Source: Lycium barbarum (Eukaryota; Streptophyta; Magnoliopsida; Solanales; Solanaceae). Taken from it: a DNA stretch of 64,000 nt. A program made the translations under genes and the position numbers. The notes under the pieces were generated by a model. It had not been told where the DNA came from, made no database searches, and was given only the letters and a program-made list of their open reading frames with translations. Below are positions 22,523 to 34,585 of the stretch, one piece after another (within the stretch, counting starts at the first letter, position 1; every line of letters starts with the position of its first letter). The stretch is taken from the NCBI RefSeq assembly GCF_019175385.1, contig NC_083345.1:8719205-8783204 (forward strand), read 5' to 3'.

Positions 22523-25500
22523 ATTCGTCCTCGAATGTTGAGGTAGAGTTCGCTCTGAGGTAGATGTCAATGTTTTTACCCGTATTTGTCGGTTATTACT
22601 TTACTTACTTTCTCGTTTGGAACCGAATTTATCCAAATTATGTAGTCTATTCTTCTTTTGTGGCCAAATTTATGCCTGTACTCAAGGTCATCCCTTTTTC
22701 TTATTATTTGTCTGTCTACTAACTCTTCGTGCTTTATCGCTTTCATTGTCTCCTCAGTCTTCGTTGTTTACATTCTGGTATGCCCTTTCATGTCGTACTT
22801 ACCACATACCTTTATCCAATTTTGATCTCATCTTCTTTTTATTCAGGAATTCTTGTTCTCTTCGATCTCCACGTATTTTTCGTACGTTTCATAGATGTCC
22901 TAAGCCTTTGTCTCCTTGGAGTTGAATTATTCTTATTCTTCCTCCCTTAAAATAACCTCGAGACTGGTCATATTTTAGCATCATTTGCTTTCTATAGCAG
23001 TCGAATTAATCTTTGCGGTACTTTATATTTCAACTGGTTTAACACCGAAATGGCTCGCTTAATTTCTCTTTCCTTCAATTGGACTTCTGGCCCTTGGCTA
23101 ACTAATGGCAATTCGTGTACTTATATCAAAAACATCTCAAATATCTACTTTAATGATTCATTTCCTTCAATTTACTCTTAAAGTTTCTGGTCCTCAGTTC
23201 GGCAAATAAATTAGGGGTGAATTCAGAAGTTTGTCGAAAGATAACCAAGATTCTTAGTCATGCAGCGAATTCGGATCTTTTCATTCTTTCTTCTGTCTGT
23301 AACCTTCATTCATCCCTTTTTCCAATAAGAGCCGTCATTTGCTTGTTCCACGAGGTTTCATTGTCACCCAATTGATCTAATCAAACGCAATATCCTTTGA
23401 TCGTTTCCTTTGGGTTTCTCCTTCTACTTTTCACATTTGCCCAATTATCACTTAATAAGTATTTCCCATAGTTTGATGCGATTATCTGTCATTTCGGTTT
23501 ACCAATCAAGTGGATCTCTTAATTCCTTACATGTCCCTCTCCTCTAGTTATATCCTTGAATTATTTTCCTGCAATCTTATCTTCATCTACTTTCATGCCT
23601 TCACCTTTTGTCGACTTAGTCCCTCCTATTTCGCAGCCCTCTATTTCTCTACTAATGGGCAACTTTCTTATTTAGCTGCAGCACTTTTCCTTGCTTGCTT
23701 CTCTAGTGCTACTTTAGATTATTCCTCGTAATACTAATCAATTTTACGTACATATCATCTCATCTCCTTTTTAATTCCTTAGTCGGACTGCTTAATTCCT
23801 TACAATGTCATCATGGTTCCACCCACGGTAGTGCCTAGATGGTTTGCGATAGCATTTCCTTGTCAATGCTTTATTATTCACATTAATTACTTTACTTCAG
23901 ATTACTCATCCAATGTGTCAAGACACCATAGCCACGGGATCTATATTCAAATGGAACTCCATTCGACCCGTACAACAATCTTCAGTACCATTCCTTATAC
24001 ACTCGTATACAATATTTTCTTATCATCGTTGTTATCCCCTATCACAAGATTATACTTACAACATACTAATCCACTATTCAAAATATTTTCAAATCGTTGT
24101 TTGAATCTTTCCTCCAATTTCTTCTCCTCTAATCTTAACATCATTACAAAATAACTCATAAGTCAGAGACTAAAATAAAATCTTACTTAATCACAACTTC
24201 CTTTCGATACGAATGTGCTTCCCTTTTTAATTCCTTGGCTCTCCTATACTAGCGGCTAATTGAGATTTGACAAGCTTCCATTCTTCTTCAAATATTTATC
24301 GTCGTCCCCACACTATTTTACTAGCTCTTTTATCAGGACGATTATTTATTGGTCCTATGACATATACTCTCACGATTTAATATAAACGGTGACTTATGAT
24401 TTCCCGACGCAGGAGATATTTTCAAATCTCAGGTAGTACTGCTGTCGTGCTATCCATAGGAATATTGTCTTTCTTTCTTTTGGCGATCATTGAGATTCCT
24501 ATAAATATTCTTCTTTTAAAACTCTCATCTCTTCCAACGCTGCGATTTTTCTTTAGTAATCTCGTCTGTCCTTGATAGTTATCCTTGATTTTCTAAACCT
24601 TTATTATCTTGTCATGCCTCTGTTCCCATGTTTGTCTCATAATATACATGCATTTAGTCTATTTCCACTTTTCTTTAGCGCATTCTTGCTTTATTAGTCC
24701 ATTTCAAATTTTGACTCCTTCAAGCCGATACATTTCTTTCTTCTGTACTTGGAATTATTCTAATTCGTCTAAGAAGGTTCTCATATACCAGTAACATTCG
24801 AGTATTGATCGTCTTTGGTAGTCAATTGGCCGAGCCTAGCGATCCTTCAACTCCTCTAGTCCATATAGTGTCGGAGCTACTTTTATCGTATGGTTTGACT
24901 TATTTCTCTTTTGCTAATTGAATTCTTGTATCGAGTCAAATGTCCACACATTATGGACACAAGTCAAATCACTTCCTTCCTTCATGTCTAATAGTCCCTT
25001 AGGTTAATGAATCCATGATGACATTAGAATTCGTTAGGCTCCTTATAGAATTCCCGACTACACCATGCTCCTCCAGCCGTAAAAGGGTGCATTACATTTA
25101 CTCATATGTGTGTACCATTATTGGTTTGGTCTGGAAAAGAAAAAAAAAACTGTGCAGGGTTCCGCTTTTCTTTCGCGATGCGGAAGGAAAGCGCAATGTC
25201 CTGAAGCCTTCTGTGCAGGACTCCGCTTTTCTTCCACGATGCGGACGAAAAGCGGGAAGTTCTGAGGCTTTTCGCTTTCCTTCCGCGATGCGGACAGAAA
25301 GTGCAATGTCCTGAGGCTCTCTGCGCAGAACTCTGTTTTCCTTCCGCAGCAATGTTCTGAGGCTGATTTTGATTGAGAAATCAAGGATCTGATTCTTGGC
25401 CTTTCGAGTAACATAAGGTCATAACCTCCGAATGAATTATGGAGCTCGTATCGAATTCAAAGGAGTAATCGATGATGATAAACCAAATAATTCTTTATGA

Positions 25501-26659
25501 ATCCTTAAAATAACAAAGTTTTACGACTTGAAATACGAAGCATGGGAATAGAGTGGATTTATTGCGGATCGCTCATGTTCATGTTCTAATTGGGTTCATA
25601 TCATATCAACAATAGTCGATACTTCCTCTCATATTCTCACGATTCATCCTTCTAATGTTCCGCCGATTCTTGTCCTCATCATGAGATTTTTGTAAAATAC
25701 ACTATTTTCTTTCTTCCTTCGTTCATTTCTTATTTCCCTTTACGATAGCATAGCTTGCTCGTAGGTGTGTTTCTTTCTCGTATATTCGTCTTGTTTCCTT
25801 TATAATCATATCTCTATCCCAAGTCCACCATCGTATGCCATCACTGTCTACCCTTGGCCAACCTTATTAATTTATTAACCTTCCTCTTTTAGTCGCCAAT
25901 CACATAACTTCCTCCCCATATCGATATCTCTTTGTTATCACTCACTAACCAATCTAATCTATAAAACGTAATACTGTATTTGAGTTCCTGATGTCAACTT
26001 TCTTTACGTTTCCAATAGGTCTCAATCCTTCGAGATCTCAGATGCAACTCATCCCAGTTTCTTAACTACTGATCATTTTTCCTTCCAGGATTCCTCCTTT
26101 AAATTAAATTAAGATCGTTCTAAAACTTCTCTTTGAAAACGTCGCATAGTTGTTCCTTCAATCATGACTTACCAAACGGCTGATGGTCACATTTTCCCTT
26201 TACTCTTTCTCTATAGAAATGCAAACAATTCAATTTGTAAAAAATTTGGCAGAGTTTCCTCTATAATTCTTACTACCTCATTCCTGCAGACAGCCCAGAA
26301 AACATATCCAAAGCCTCATAGAGCAATCACAAATACCCATAATATCTGACTCAAGTTCTTATATCAATGTCTATCCATATTAATAAAACAAGAGACATAC
26401 CTTTCGAATGAACAACTTCAATTTTCAACAATTATCTCGTAGCGGCATAATCAACTGCTTATCCATGATAAAAACATTTGGAATTCGAATCAGGGACATC
26501 ATATCCTATGATTTAGCTCTATGGCATGATCTAAGATAAGAAAGAAGGTCAATGGTTCCTAAATGCCCTGCAGCCTCTTGTTTATAAGTGTGGCGCGCTT
26601 CACACCCATAAACAAGACTCTACTGGACACGACTTTGCAGACAACCCCTAGGACGAACT
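22523..26659 (-). mobile_element. non-coding internal region of the LARD
   Basis: About 4.1 kb, pyrimidine-rich on the plus strand and therefore purine-rich on the transcribed strand. The longest open frames are low-complexity and on the wrong strand. I see no RT YVDD-type motif, integrase zinc finger or gag knuckle. It contains a hairpin-forming tandem repeat at 25140-25370. Confidence 0.7.
25140..25370. repeat. tandem array of 50-61-bp units, each an inverted repeat
   Basis: CCGCTTTTCTTTCGCGATGC starts at about 25162 and related units follow at about 25223, 25271 and 25332. Each unit has CGCTTTTCT on one arm and AGAAAGCG or GAAAAGCG on the other around GCGATGCGG, so a single strand would form successive hairpins. 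Spacer text TGTGCAGGACTCCGC / TGTCCTGAGGC is shared. Confidence 0.85.
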
Positions 26660-26671
26660 GCTCTGATACCA
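26660..26671 (-). other. primer-binding site of the LARD (initiator tRNA-Met type)
   Basis: GCTCTGATACCA on the plus strand is TGGTATCAGAGC on the minus strand, the usual complement of the initiator Met-tRNA 3' end. It lies three bases inside the 5' LTR end. Confidence 0.9.
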
Positions 26672-26674
26672 ATT

Positions 26675-27102
26675 TGTCACACCCCAATCCTGATAGGGCA
26701 TGATGGGCACCCGACCCTTACTTAGAGCCGAGCGAACCCGCTGGTTCTCGTTATACTCATAATCTCACAGGACTCCTAAGTCATGAAATGAAATGTATAA
26801 TGGAAGCTTTTCGAAAACATTCTTTTCGTCTTTCTCGAATCATATAAAATCTGTAATCATATGAATCTGTAAAGTAATGCATAATGATACATCAGCTTAA
26901 ATAGCCGCTTACAAGACTGGCATACTGTATACATGACTCTGTCTGCAAAGTCTCTAACATAAATCAATATACCATAACATACATACTCTGACTCGGCAAC
27001 ACTCCGGAAGGAAATGGAGCTCGCCAATCTCGGTGGAACATCTTCTAGCAATATCCTCTACTCATCTGTATACACCTGTGTGGCATGAAACGCAGCGTCC
27101 AC
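26675..27102 (-). repeat. truncated 5' LTR of the LARD
   Basis: Repeats 18829-19256 with about ten single-base differences. Homology stops at GCAGCGTCCAC, where the duplicated copy B sequence CGACCTATTGCAATAAG begins. The outer ~2.4 kb of this LTR is missing, probably by deletion or recombination. Confidence 0.88.
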
Positions 27103-28186
27103 GACCTATTGCAATAAGATTTTCTCAAGTTCACTATAACGGAGCAACTTCAGATAACAACCTATTGCGACCTAGGAATTAAACTCTTAATCCCTCCCCC
27201 TTACAATAAATCTATTGCAAGACCTTTACAATAACTCTATTGTAAAAAACACACCTTGACTAACTCTAGCCAAGTGAACAGCTCAGAATGGTTGAAGATA
27301 TGTCCTACTATTACACTTCTTGAAAGTCGTGTAGGAATACAAGATAACAATAAAAGAAAAAAGACTCAACAAACCTAAGGACTCAAAACATCTTCAGTGA
27401 TTGGGAACTGGTCCTTTTGTTTGTTGAAACTTGTTCTTGAGAGCACCTTGAGGTGCGGCTACTAGCACTTGAGATGAAAGTGAATTTTCTGATTTTTCAA
27501 GTGTTAGGTTTGCACTTGTATAATGTTGTTTATATAAGAGGAGCATGTGTTGAGATGAAAAGGACATTGCAATGTGCACTAGCAAACTGCAGCTGCGCTG
27601 CTGCACTGTCCAGTAGATACAGTGTCGGCAGCTTCACAGCTGTAGAGTTGACCTAACAACGGCTAGAGGAACCTGATCGCATCTGGTCCCTATCTTGTTC
27701 CTCGAATCAGTTTGTCAAATCATGAGCAAGTGGGTGGGTTGATATGAAAGTGACATTTCATTACTGTAAAGCTGCTGACAGCAGCAGCTTTACAGCTGTA
27801 GAGTTGACTTGCACCGCCTAGAACCTGATTACATCTGGTTCCTCTAAAAACATATCTGGTTCCTCGAATTAGTTTGTCAAATCATTAAAACTCAGAATAA
27901 CATAACTTATCACAAATTAATATATGTTAGAATTATCTTGTGTGAAGACTATCATTTTGGGTTGTTTCTTTTTCTTATTTCATCACTACTATACTTTTTT
28001 AGTTGCATTTTATGTTTCAAACCCTAAGTGAAAAGTGACAGTTAAGAATAATGATGGTTATGTGAAAGTGACTTTTGAGTCACTCATATACCAAATTAGT
28101 CACTATTGAGTGATTTCAAACAGAAAATTTGAAACTTTTTAGGATGTTGATATTTGTTTGAGTTGAACAATTGTCTTACCAACTCT

Positions 28187-28226
<40 letters not shown>

Positions 28227-30003
28227 GTAAAGAATTTTGGCTGAAAGAAGTCTTCTTTTAAACACGTGCATACTTTATTTTACGTTTTACTCGAGTAAAA
28301 ATTAAATATCACGATAAAATTATATAGTAAAACTTTCTCAGAATATTGTAAAGAGTTTACTAATATCTAAAAGTCCACTCTTTTGCTTTCTTGCAATAAC
28401 CTGTTTTACATAGAGTATATGACTTTATCAATTATAATTATTCTAAATTCCTCCCGACTGATGTGTACATAAAGAGCACTATTTTTTATTTTTTTTAAAT
28501 AGTGCCTTGTTAATTATATTTTCTTTTGGGGACTATAGATTTTCTCCTACAGATCATTCTCAAGAGAGAGAACCAAAAAAGTAAACAAGTTGATAAGACT
28601 GAGCTGTTGACACACAGGAAATTTAAAGTCAAATGCTAACATAATTTTCTTTTGGATTTTAGTCATATAGGCCCCTCAATTTAGAATATTTTCGTCGAAG
28701 CCATGTAAGGTCTTATGTACACACAAACTAGCCGATAGTTTTCTGTTGAGAGAAAAAAAAAATACCGTATTCAGCGTTATACAATTATTTTTCAGACTTG
28801 TTGTGCGTAATATTACCAGTTCACAATTTGGAAGCCTGAATATTAGCAAGCTCACCTCATCGTTTATTTAATATTATGAGACGTTATCATAGATTAATTG
28901 ATTAACTTTATATTGACCGTTCATATAATATATCCTCCATACATTATTTGAACTTAAACCTCACAAGAGAGCAAGCTCACACATGCAAAGTTATTAGTAT
29001 TGTTTAACTTTTGCATTATTGGTGTAAAAAGTCATAAAGTTGAATCAATCTTGGGCATGTAAAACGAGCTATGTCTATTTCTATGTGAACATTGCCCATT
29101 ACATTGACATTGGTGTGTAATGTATCAATGGGTGGATCATCATCACCTGTGCTTTGTAAAACATAATTGATCCGAAGTCTGGATAAAAGGACTATATTGC
29201 ATTGTATTGGACCAACGTAAAAATAGTCAATTTATGGTGAATATTCCTGGTACAATATTTGCATTGCGACCAAAAAGCACTGTAGTTTCAACTAACGAGC
29301 TAATTATGTTAATTATCAAATGAAAAGCAACAAACAGTGATCGACCAGACACCAATAGAGTAACGCATAACATTCATTGCATACTATAGTCGATACTCGA
29401 ATTATCCACATACATAATCATATCCACTTATCGGCAGGGAAGCATCATGAGAATGAGCGAAACCATAACCAGAAAACATGACATCATTATCATGAGTCCG
29501 GTAATCAGCAACCCAATGCCGAGTTATTTAAGTCGCCTTTAAACATGCAATTAGACAGAAATATTATGAACGGCTGTTTCATGGTAGGAAGTTTCAATCA
29601 GTACGCACGTTCTTTGAGCACTTCAAGCTCTACTTCAGTAGGGTCAGTAGCCTGAATCTCATAGTGTATGCCTTCCAGCTCCCTCCTGAACCTGTCCTTA
29701 GATGTGGCGTACAGCATCTTTGATCGGATGCGGGAAACAGAAGGAGACCTGAAAGAGATGGATTAGTGTAGCACCTCTTTCATAAAATAACATACTAATG
29801 AAATGGTTACCCAAAGTAAAAATACATAATTTGACAACATTTTCCTACTGAAGACTTCCCTTCATCTCTATTATGTTTCTTGTTCTGTTTTAGTTTTTCC
29901 AGGAGAAAAGGTCCAAGGACTTTGCAATTAGATAACAATCCCTTTTTAGATACAACACTTCTTCTAGGATCTAGGAAGGGCGGAATCTCATGCATTCAGA
30001 AGG
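27102..30003. repeat. segmental duplication copy B, right block
   Basis: Collinear with 9097-13020. It includes the copia-like LTR remnant (27102-27905), the ADF 3' flank, ADF exon 3 and the start of intron 2. It lacks the MITE at 10675-11564 and has a single TATTTTCTT at 28517-28525. Beyond 30003 this copy continues into the complete ADF gene. Confidence 0.92.
28188..28222. repeat. 35-base poly(A), expanded relative to copy A
   Basis: ACTCTC is followed by 35 A here; the same place in copy A (about 10196) has AAAAAAGAAAG. Directly after it, about 160 bp present in copy A (10228-10388) is absent. Confidence 0.9.
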
Positions 30004-33000
30004 GGATGTATTGTGACATTTGTGAGTACACAACAGACAAGAAACTAAAAGAACTAAAGGACTTTGCAGTAAGACAAAAATCCCTTTTAGATAAAAACAC
30101 TTCTTCTAGTAGGTTCCAATGGAACTTGGGCTAATTAAAAACCAACATAAAAACAATCCTTAGACACGTGCCAATACTCAAATGAATATCCAAAATTAGC
30201 CAGACAAATAATCCCTTCTACGCGAGGAAGTGTACTCCAGCTGCAATGCCTCAAAGGCAAAGGATAATTTCCCTAAATCTACAGACCTTGTCACAAGAAC
30301 TTCTGTACACATACTTATAATTAACACACTTTTCTACACCCTTCACCATTACATGGGAGCTTTCTTCACCCTCCTAAACTTCTATATAATCTGCAGGGAC
30401 TTAGAGTCCGATTGGAGAAAGTGATACATACCTAATTAAGCTCTGAAAGACAATTGTCTTACAATGATTCCTTGTATTCTCTACAAAAGATATGGTTCCT
30501 CGTACACATCAACTATCCCTTTGCTGGTCAGTTTTCCACCTTTTCGCAATATATGCATGCTGGTCTTACTCATATGGCTATTCTCAGCTATGTTACTCGG
30601 ACTCTCCAAAAATGATGCTGCACCCATGTCTGATTCTTCAAAAATGCACTACTTTTGGAGAAACCAACACGGACCCGTCGACATATCCAAAGAGTCAGAG
30701 CAACATACATTCTCAGTACTAGAACATTTTCTCAAGAGACGTTCACTTTGCAGGTACCTCAAGTATCTGACCGCTACAGCTATAGAACTCCCTTTCCAGA
30801 AACACCGTTGTTCTTACAAACATAAGCCACATACACAATAACACAAACAGTCTACCAACCTCTACACAATAACACAAACAGTCTACCAACCTCTTGCTCT
30901 CCCTACAGTTAACTCGACTGCTTCAGCCATCACAGTCTCTCTCTTAACACTGCCACCATCATAATTGCAATTCACATCATCATGGGCTAGCTATATTCCA
31001 TGAAGGAGAAAGACTATTAAAATCAACTTTTCTATATCGTTCTCGAATCACTCACTCAATTGGTTTGACACAAATGCTTGATACTTAGTAAATTCAAAGG
31101 TGCCTGCTATGTGAAAATCATTAATGTGACTTGACAGCATCTTAGATAAATTAGAACCAACATTCACAAATGAGAGCAGAATGCCCCTTGCACATATAGA
31201 CTGAAGTTATGATAAAACAGAAACCCGACACACCCCACTGTCTTTTCTCTTCTTTACCTCCTTTTTAAAGGAGGATGATGGGGACTGAAATAAGAAAAAG
31301 ATTTAATTCCCTATTTTAGACAGTTGAACAGTGCAGCAACATTCACAGAGGACAGTATAAACAGATGAAAAGAGTCTAAAACTAGTACAACTTCCAATAT
31401 AAGGTAGACACCTGTCTTTGATAAAAATCCAGTTATGCAAGTTCTGGCTGAAACTATAACTTACCAGGCAAAGAAGAAAATCTTGCTCTTTTGGCAGTTA
31501 TCAGATGTCACGAAGTCGTAATCATATACTGCATATCGGCAGTCATTCTCAGGAAGAGCTTCAGTGAAATCATTATAGCTCTCAGCTGGACCTCCAGTTT
31601 TCTCAACCACAACCTCATTTTTCTTCTCATCAATCTTAAATATCACATATCGATGCACCTTCTTCCTTTGCAGTTCCATATAAGTAGCTTTGCTTTGATC
31701 AGCAACCCCCATGCCAGAGGATGCATTTGCCTACAAGCATAACAGATATTCAAAAAAATTGCTCTAAAGTGAACCACAGACATGATAGAACAAAAATTAT
31801 ACAGTATTCTCAAACACCAGACTCAACTTTCCCACATGCAAGTGATAGTATAATCAAGCAAATAATAAGAAAAAGTGCTGCTAGTAAAAGCTTGTACGAG
31901 TCAGTAGCTTGTCTCGTTGGACCATCAGAATGATGAAAATAGAAATATAGTTTGACTGATTTTCTTTTCATCAAATCCCTCCAGAATTCAACTGAAGAAA
32001 AAGAAAGAATACAACAACAACAACAACCCAGTGAAATCCCACATCGTGGGGTCTGGGGAGGGTAGAGTGTACGCAGACCTTACTCCTACCAAGGTAGGAC
32101 GGCTATTTCCGAAACGAAAAAAAAAAAAAAAAAAAAAAAGAAGAAAGAATGAAGTTTCTAAATATGAAGGAATCCACCGGATCCCATCATGAAATATGCA
32201 CATCCAACACCAACTCCTGTGGCCTATGCTACTTGAACTCTCCAAAAATGTTGTCCCACACGTGTCTGATCCTCCAAAAATGCACTACTTTTAGAGGATC
32301 CGACACACACCCTTCGGCATTTTGAAGAGTCTGAGCAACATAGCTTGTTGTGACTAAATAGATCTCTAATCACACCCTCTCGTAAACCCCACCAAAACAA
32401 AAGGCAAAAACCTCAATAAAACAAGTTTGCTCAACTTTCTAAAAACTTGAATCCCAAATAGTTGCTCAACTTCAAATTATTTGTGATAAAGCTACAATTT
32501 TGTGTGAAACCACAACGAAAATGACAACTATTCAAACATTACCACCATCTGTTTTTTTTTTTTCTCCAATCCCTTAGCAATAATATTATGGGATTCATGC
32601 AAAAAAAGAAATCACCCCAGAAATATATGATGCTTTATTTTCTTGTATCAACAGACATTACCACTAAGTTTGTTTATTTACTCGTATGATTCATGCTTAA
32701 CTTGAAGAAGAAAAAAAATCGTAACTTTCAATAAACCGGAAAATTCAAAAAGGAATAGGATCTGAGAAATTTAATTAAACACAGATCAAAGAAAAATAAG
32801 ATAAGGGGCAAAACTTAACTTAATTTAAGTCTAATTAAAAGAAGAAAAAAAAAACAGATGCAATGTGAATTGAATTAACTCTTAGGACAATCAACACAAG
32901 TATGTGAATCAGTTCTAATTTGACTAAGATCTTAGCAAATTCAACTTCATCTACACACAACAATGCAAAACAGAGATCAAATTAAGCAATTTTGTAGTAA

Positions 33001-33134
33001 AAACAATAATTCAGAAACAACCAAGCTATGTCAAACAGATAAGTAATGCAAAGGAAAATCAGATCTATCAAAGAGATTTAAAAAAAAAAAAAAAAGAGAG
33101 AGAACATTACTCCTCCTCTGATTCTGAAAGACAT
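29598..33134 (-). CDS. ADF6-like: actin-depolymerizing factor (ADF/cofilin), ADF6-like, three exons
   Basis: Exons on the minus strand are 33132..33134 (ATG) to 33111, 31730-31465 and 29748-29598 (24 + 266 + 151 bp), all with GT-AG introns. The product is 146 aa, the length of Arabidopsis ADF6. ADFs bind G- and F-actin, sever and depolymerise filaments and so control actin turnover in the cytoplasm. It starts [20 protein letters not shown]; the SSGM segment holds the conserved N-terminal serine region whose phosphorylation switches ADFs off. Hallmarks are [41 protein letters not shown] (about 92-100) and the actin-binding helix [15 protein letters not shown] (about 107-121); it ends LKERAY. 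The MSFR start and overall sequence favour the ADF6 subgroup over ADF1-4 or ADF5/9. Introns hold a SINE, two small MITEs and a 31-bp tandem repeat. It is head to head with the EAF6 gene. Met15 in exon 2 could act as an alternative start. Confidence 0.95.
30588..30708. mobile_element. 121-bp hAT-like MITE in ADF intron 2, TSD ATTCTCAG
   Basis: CTATGTTACTCGGACTCTCC at the left is inverted as GAGTCAGAGCAACATA at the right. ATTCTCAG flanks it at 30580-30587 and 30709-30716. A second member is in ADF intron 1 (32224-32343). The 8-bp TSD suggests hAT mobilisation. Confidence 0.85.
30832..30893. repeat. 31-bp tandem duplication in ADF intron 2
   Basis: TACACAATAACACAAACAG followed by TCTACCAACCTC occurs twice with no visible difference, which suggests a recent event. 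Confidence 0.95.
32011..32140 (+). mobile_element. SINE in ADF intron 1, TSD AAGAAAGAAT
   Basis: Starts ACAACAACAACAACAACCCA, contains the GGGGTCTGGGGAGGGTAG and GTACGCAGACCTTACTCC segments typical of a common solanaceous SINE, and ends in a poly(A) tail. AAGAAAGAAT flanks it at 32001-32010 and 32141-32150. It lies antisense to ADF. The exact SINE subfamily is not assigned. Confidence 0.88.
32224..32343. mobile_element. second copy of the CTATGTTGCTC MITE, ADF intron 1
   Basis: CTATGCTACTTGAACTCTCC on the left and GAGTCTGAGCAACATAG on the right are inverted copies. The interior CCTCCAAAAATGCACTACTT matches 30588-30708. Flanking 8-mers (CCTGTGGC and CTTGTTGT) match only in part, as for an old insertion. 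Confidence 0.78.
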
Positions 33135-34585
33135 GGTTAAAGTGATCAGACTCCAAGAGAGACTATAGAAATTGAAGTAAAAATCAAAAGCAGCCGCTCA
33201 AGGAAAAAGAAACTATTTTGAGAGGGGAAGGGGGGGAAGAGAAAATTATTGGAGCAATAATACTGTCAAAACTGATCTCTTTTTTTTTTAATTCTTACCA
33301 AAAAAAAAATTCAAACTTTTCTCTCTCTCTGCCTTTGTATATGTTTATATATATTGGTATAAATATCTATATATGTTTATATGTGTATGTATGTATATAT
33401 TTGGATATATTTATATATTTTGGGTTATTTTTTATAATGTAAGTTTTGAGCTATTTTTTGTAATGTAAGTGATCAACTTGTATATTTCTGAAATTTTCAC
33501 CAAAAAAAAAAAAAAAAATAGGTCATACTCATCAAACTGTGACATAAAGGGTGTTTCAAATACACAAAAATTATTAGTCAAAATCAATCAAAAGTTATAA
33601 GTTGAAAGTGATTGCAATTTGATTTATCCCGATACCTTTTATAACCTTCGAAATACTCTTTCCAAGACATAATTTCTATTATCCGTATATTATATTGTAT
33701 CTCAGTCGTTCATCATTTTTAATATAAAATCTTATTATATTCTTTGTAAATAATTTTAAAGATATTACAGTCAATTTTATAGACAAATGTTTATCAATAT
33801 TTTTTTTACTACGCACACAAAACGTTTCAATTTTCACATACAAACATGTGACTGTTTATTTATAAAATTAATTTCAATACGTAAATATTTTTTTCAGCTC
33901 TTGATATGTATCAACTACTTTTAATTAACAATTCAAATGGGCTCGAAGTAGTTTTCTAAAAACTTTTGTTTGTATAGTATGTTACAAAATAATAGTGTAT
34001 AATTTATGTATATCAATTAGAAAAGTAAATAATGAATTTGACCGACTGTAAAGATTCCGAATAAATATCGGCGACTGTCTCATAATCAAAATCCAATGGG
34101 CCCATAAACACCCAGGCTCTTTATATTTTGAAGAAATTGCACGGTTTCCCTCAATTGTCTTGTTTATAATTTTTATCCTTTAAAATCGAATTTATATCTA
34201 ACGGGACATAATCGCTTTAAGAAATCCAACATAATTTATGGGATAAGATGCGAAAATATAAATTTATGCCCCACAAAAAAATTATTTATCTTAGGGCACA
34301 ATAATTAAAGACCAGCACAAAATAGGAACAAAAGTTCAAATGACCCCCAAATAGAAGCTTTTTGGACATCAAACATTATTTTCTTGTTTGTAAAGATTGA
34401 ATCGGCCCAACTACTCAGAGTCTATCATTTTCTCTAAGGCCCATTTCAATTATCAGTTTTTTTAGTTGATGATTAAAGATAAGTTACATTTTTCTTGTAA
34501 ACACTCAAGAATATCACTGATAAAGTCATCGTTGTAGCTGCTAAATTTTTAAATTGCAGCTTATCTTCAAATTATTGCCGCGAAA
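33135..34585. promoter_or_regulatory. shared upstream region of the divergent ADF and EAF6 genes
   Basis: 1451 bp separate the two ATGs. The ADF side begins with an A/G-rich leader, then runs of T and CT (about 33280-33330) and a TATATG-rich tract (33335-33430). The EAF6 side has no clear TATA box; the sequence just before its ATG is ATTGCCGCGAAA. A bidirectional promoter is possible, but transcription start sites cannot be placed. Confidence 0.5.

Larger units (their letters stand above)
18829..27102 (-). mobile_element. LARD-type non-autonomous LTR retrotransposon, 5' LTR truncated
   Basis: On the minus strand the order is: 5' LTR remnant (26675-27102), PBS (26660-26671), a ~4.1-kb internal region without coding domains, a polypurine tract (22503-22522), and 3' LTR (22502 down to 18829). 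The 3' LTR runs from TGTTACACCCCGCACCTCGG to GGGTGTGACA. The two LTRs differ by about ten substitutions over ~428 shared bases by eye. Length, long LTRs and lack of gag-pol fit a large retrotransposon derivative, which needs enzymes from an autonomous partner. A solo LTR is nested in the 3' LTR. Confidence 0.85.

Noticed and set aside
24841..26660. Possible coding remnants in the LARD internal region
   Set aside because: Frames are short, low in complexity and on the strand opposite to the element; no gag or pol motif was found on either strand.
29880..30134. 84-aa open frame on the plus strand
   Set aside because: It is antisense within ADF intron 2 and partly built from a local repeat (AAGGACTTTGCA... 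at 29915 and 30058).
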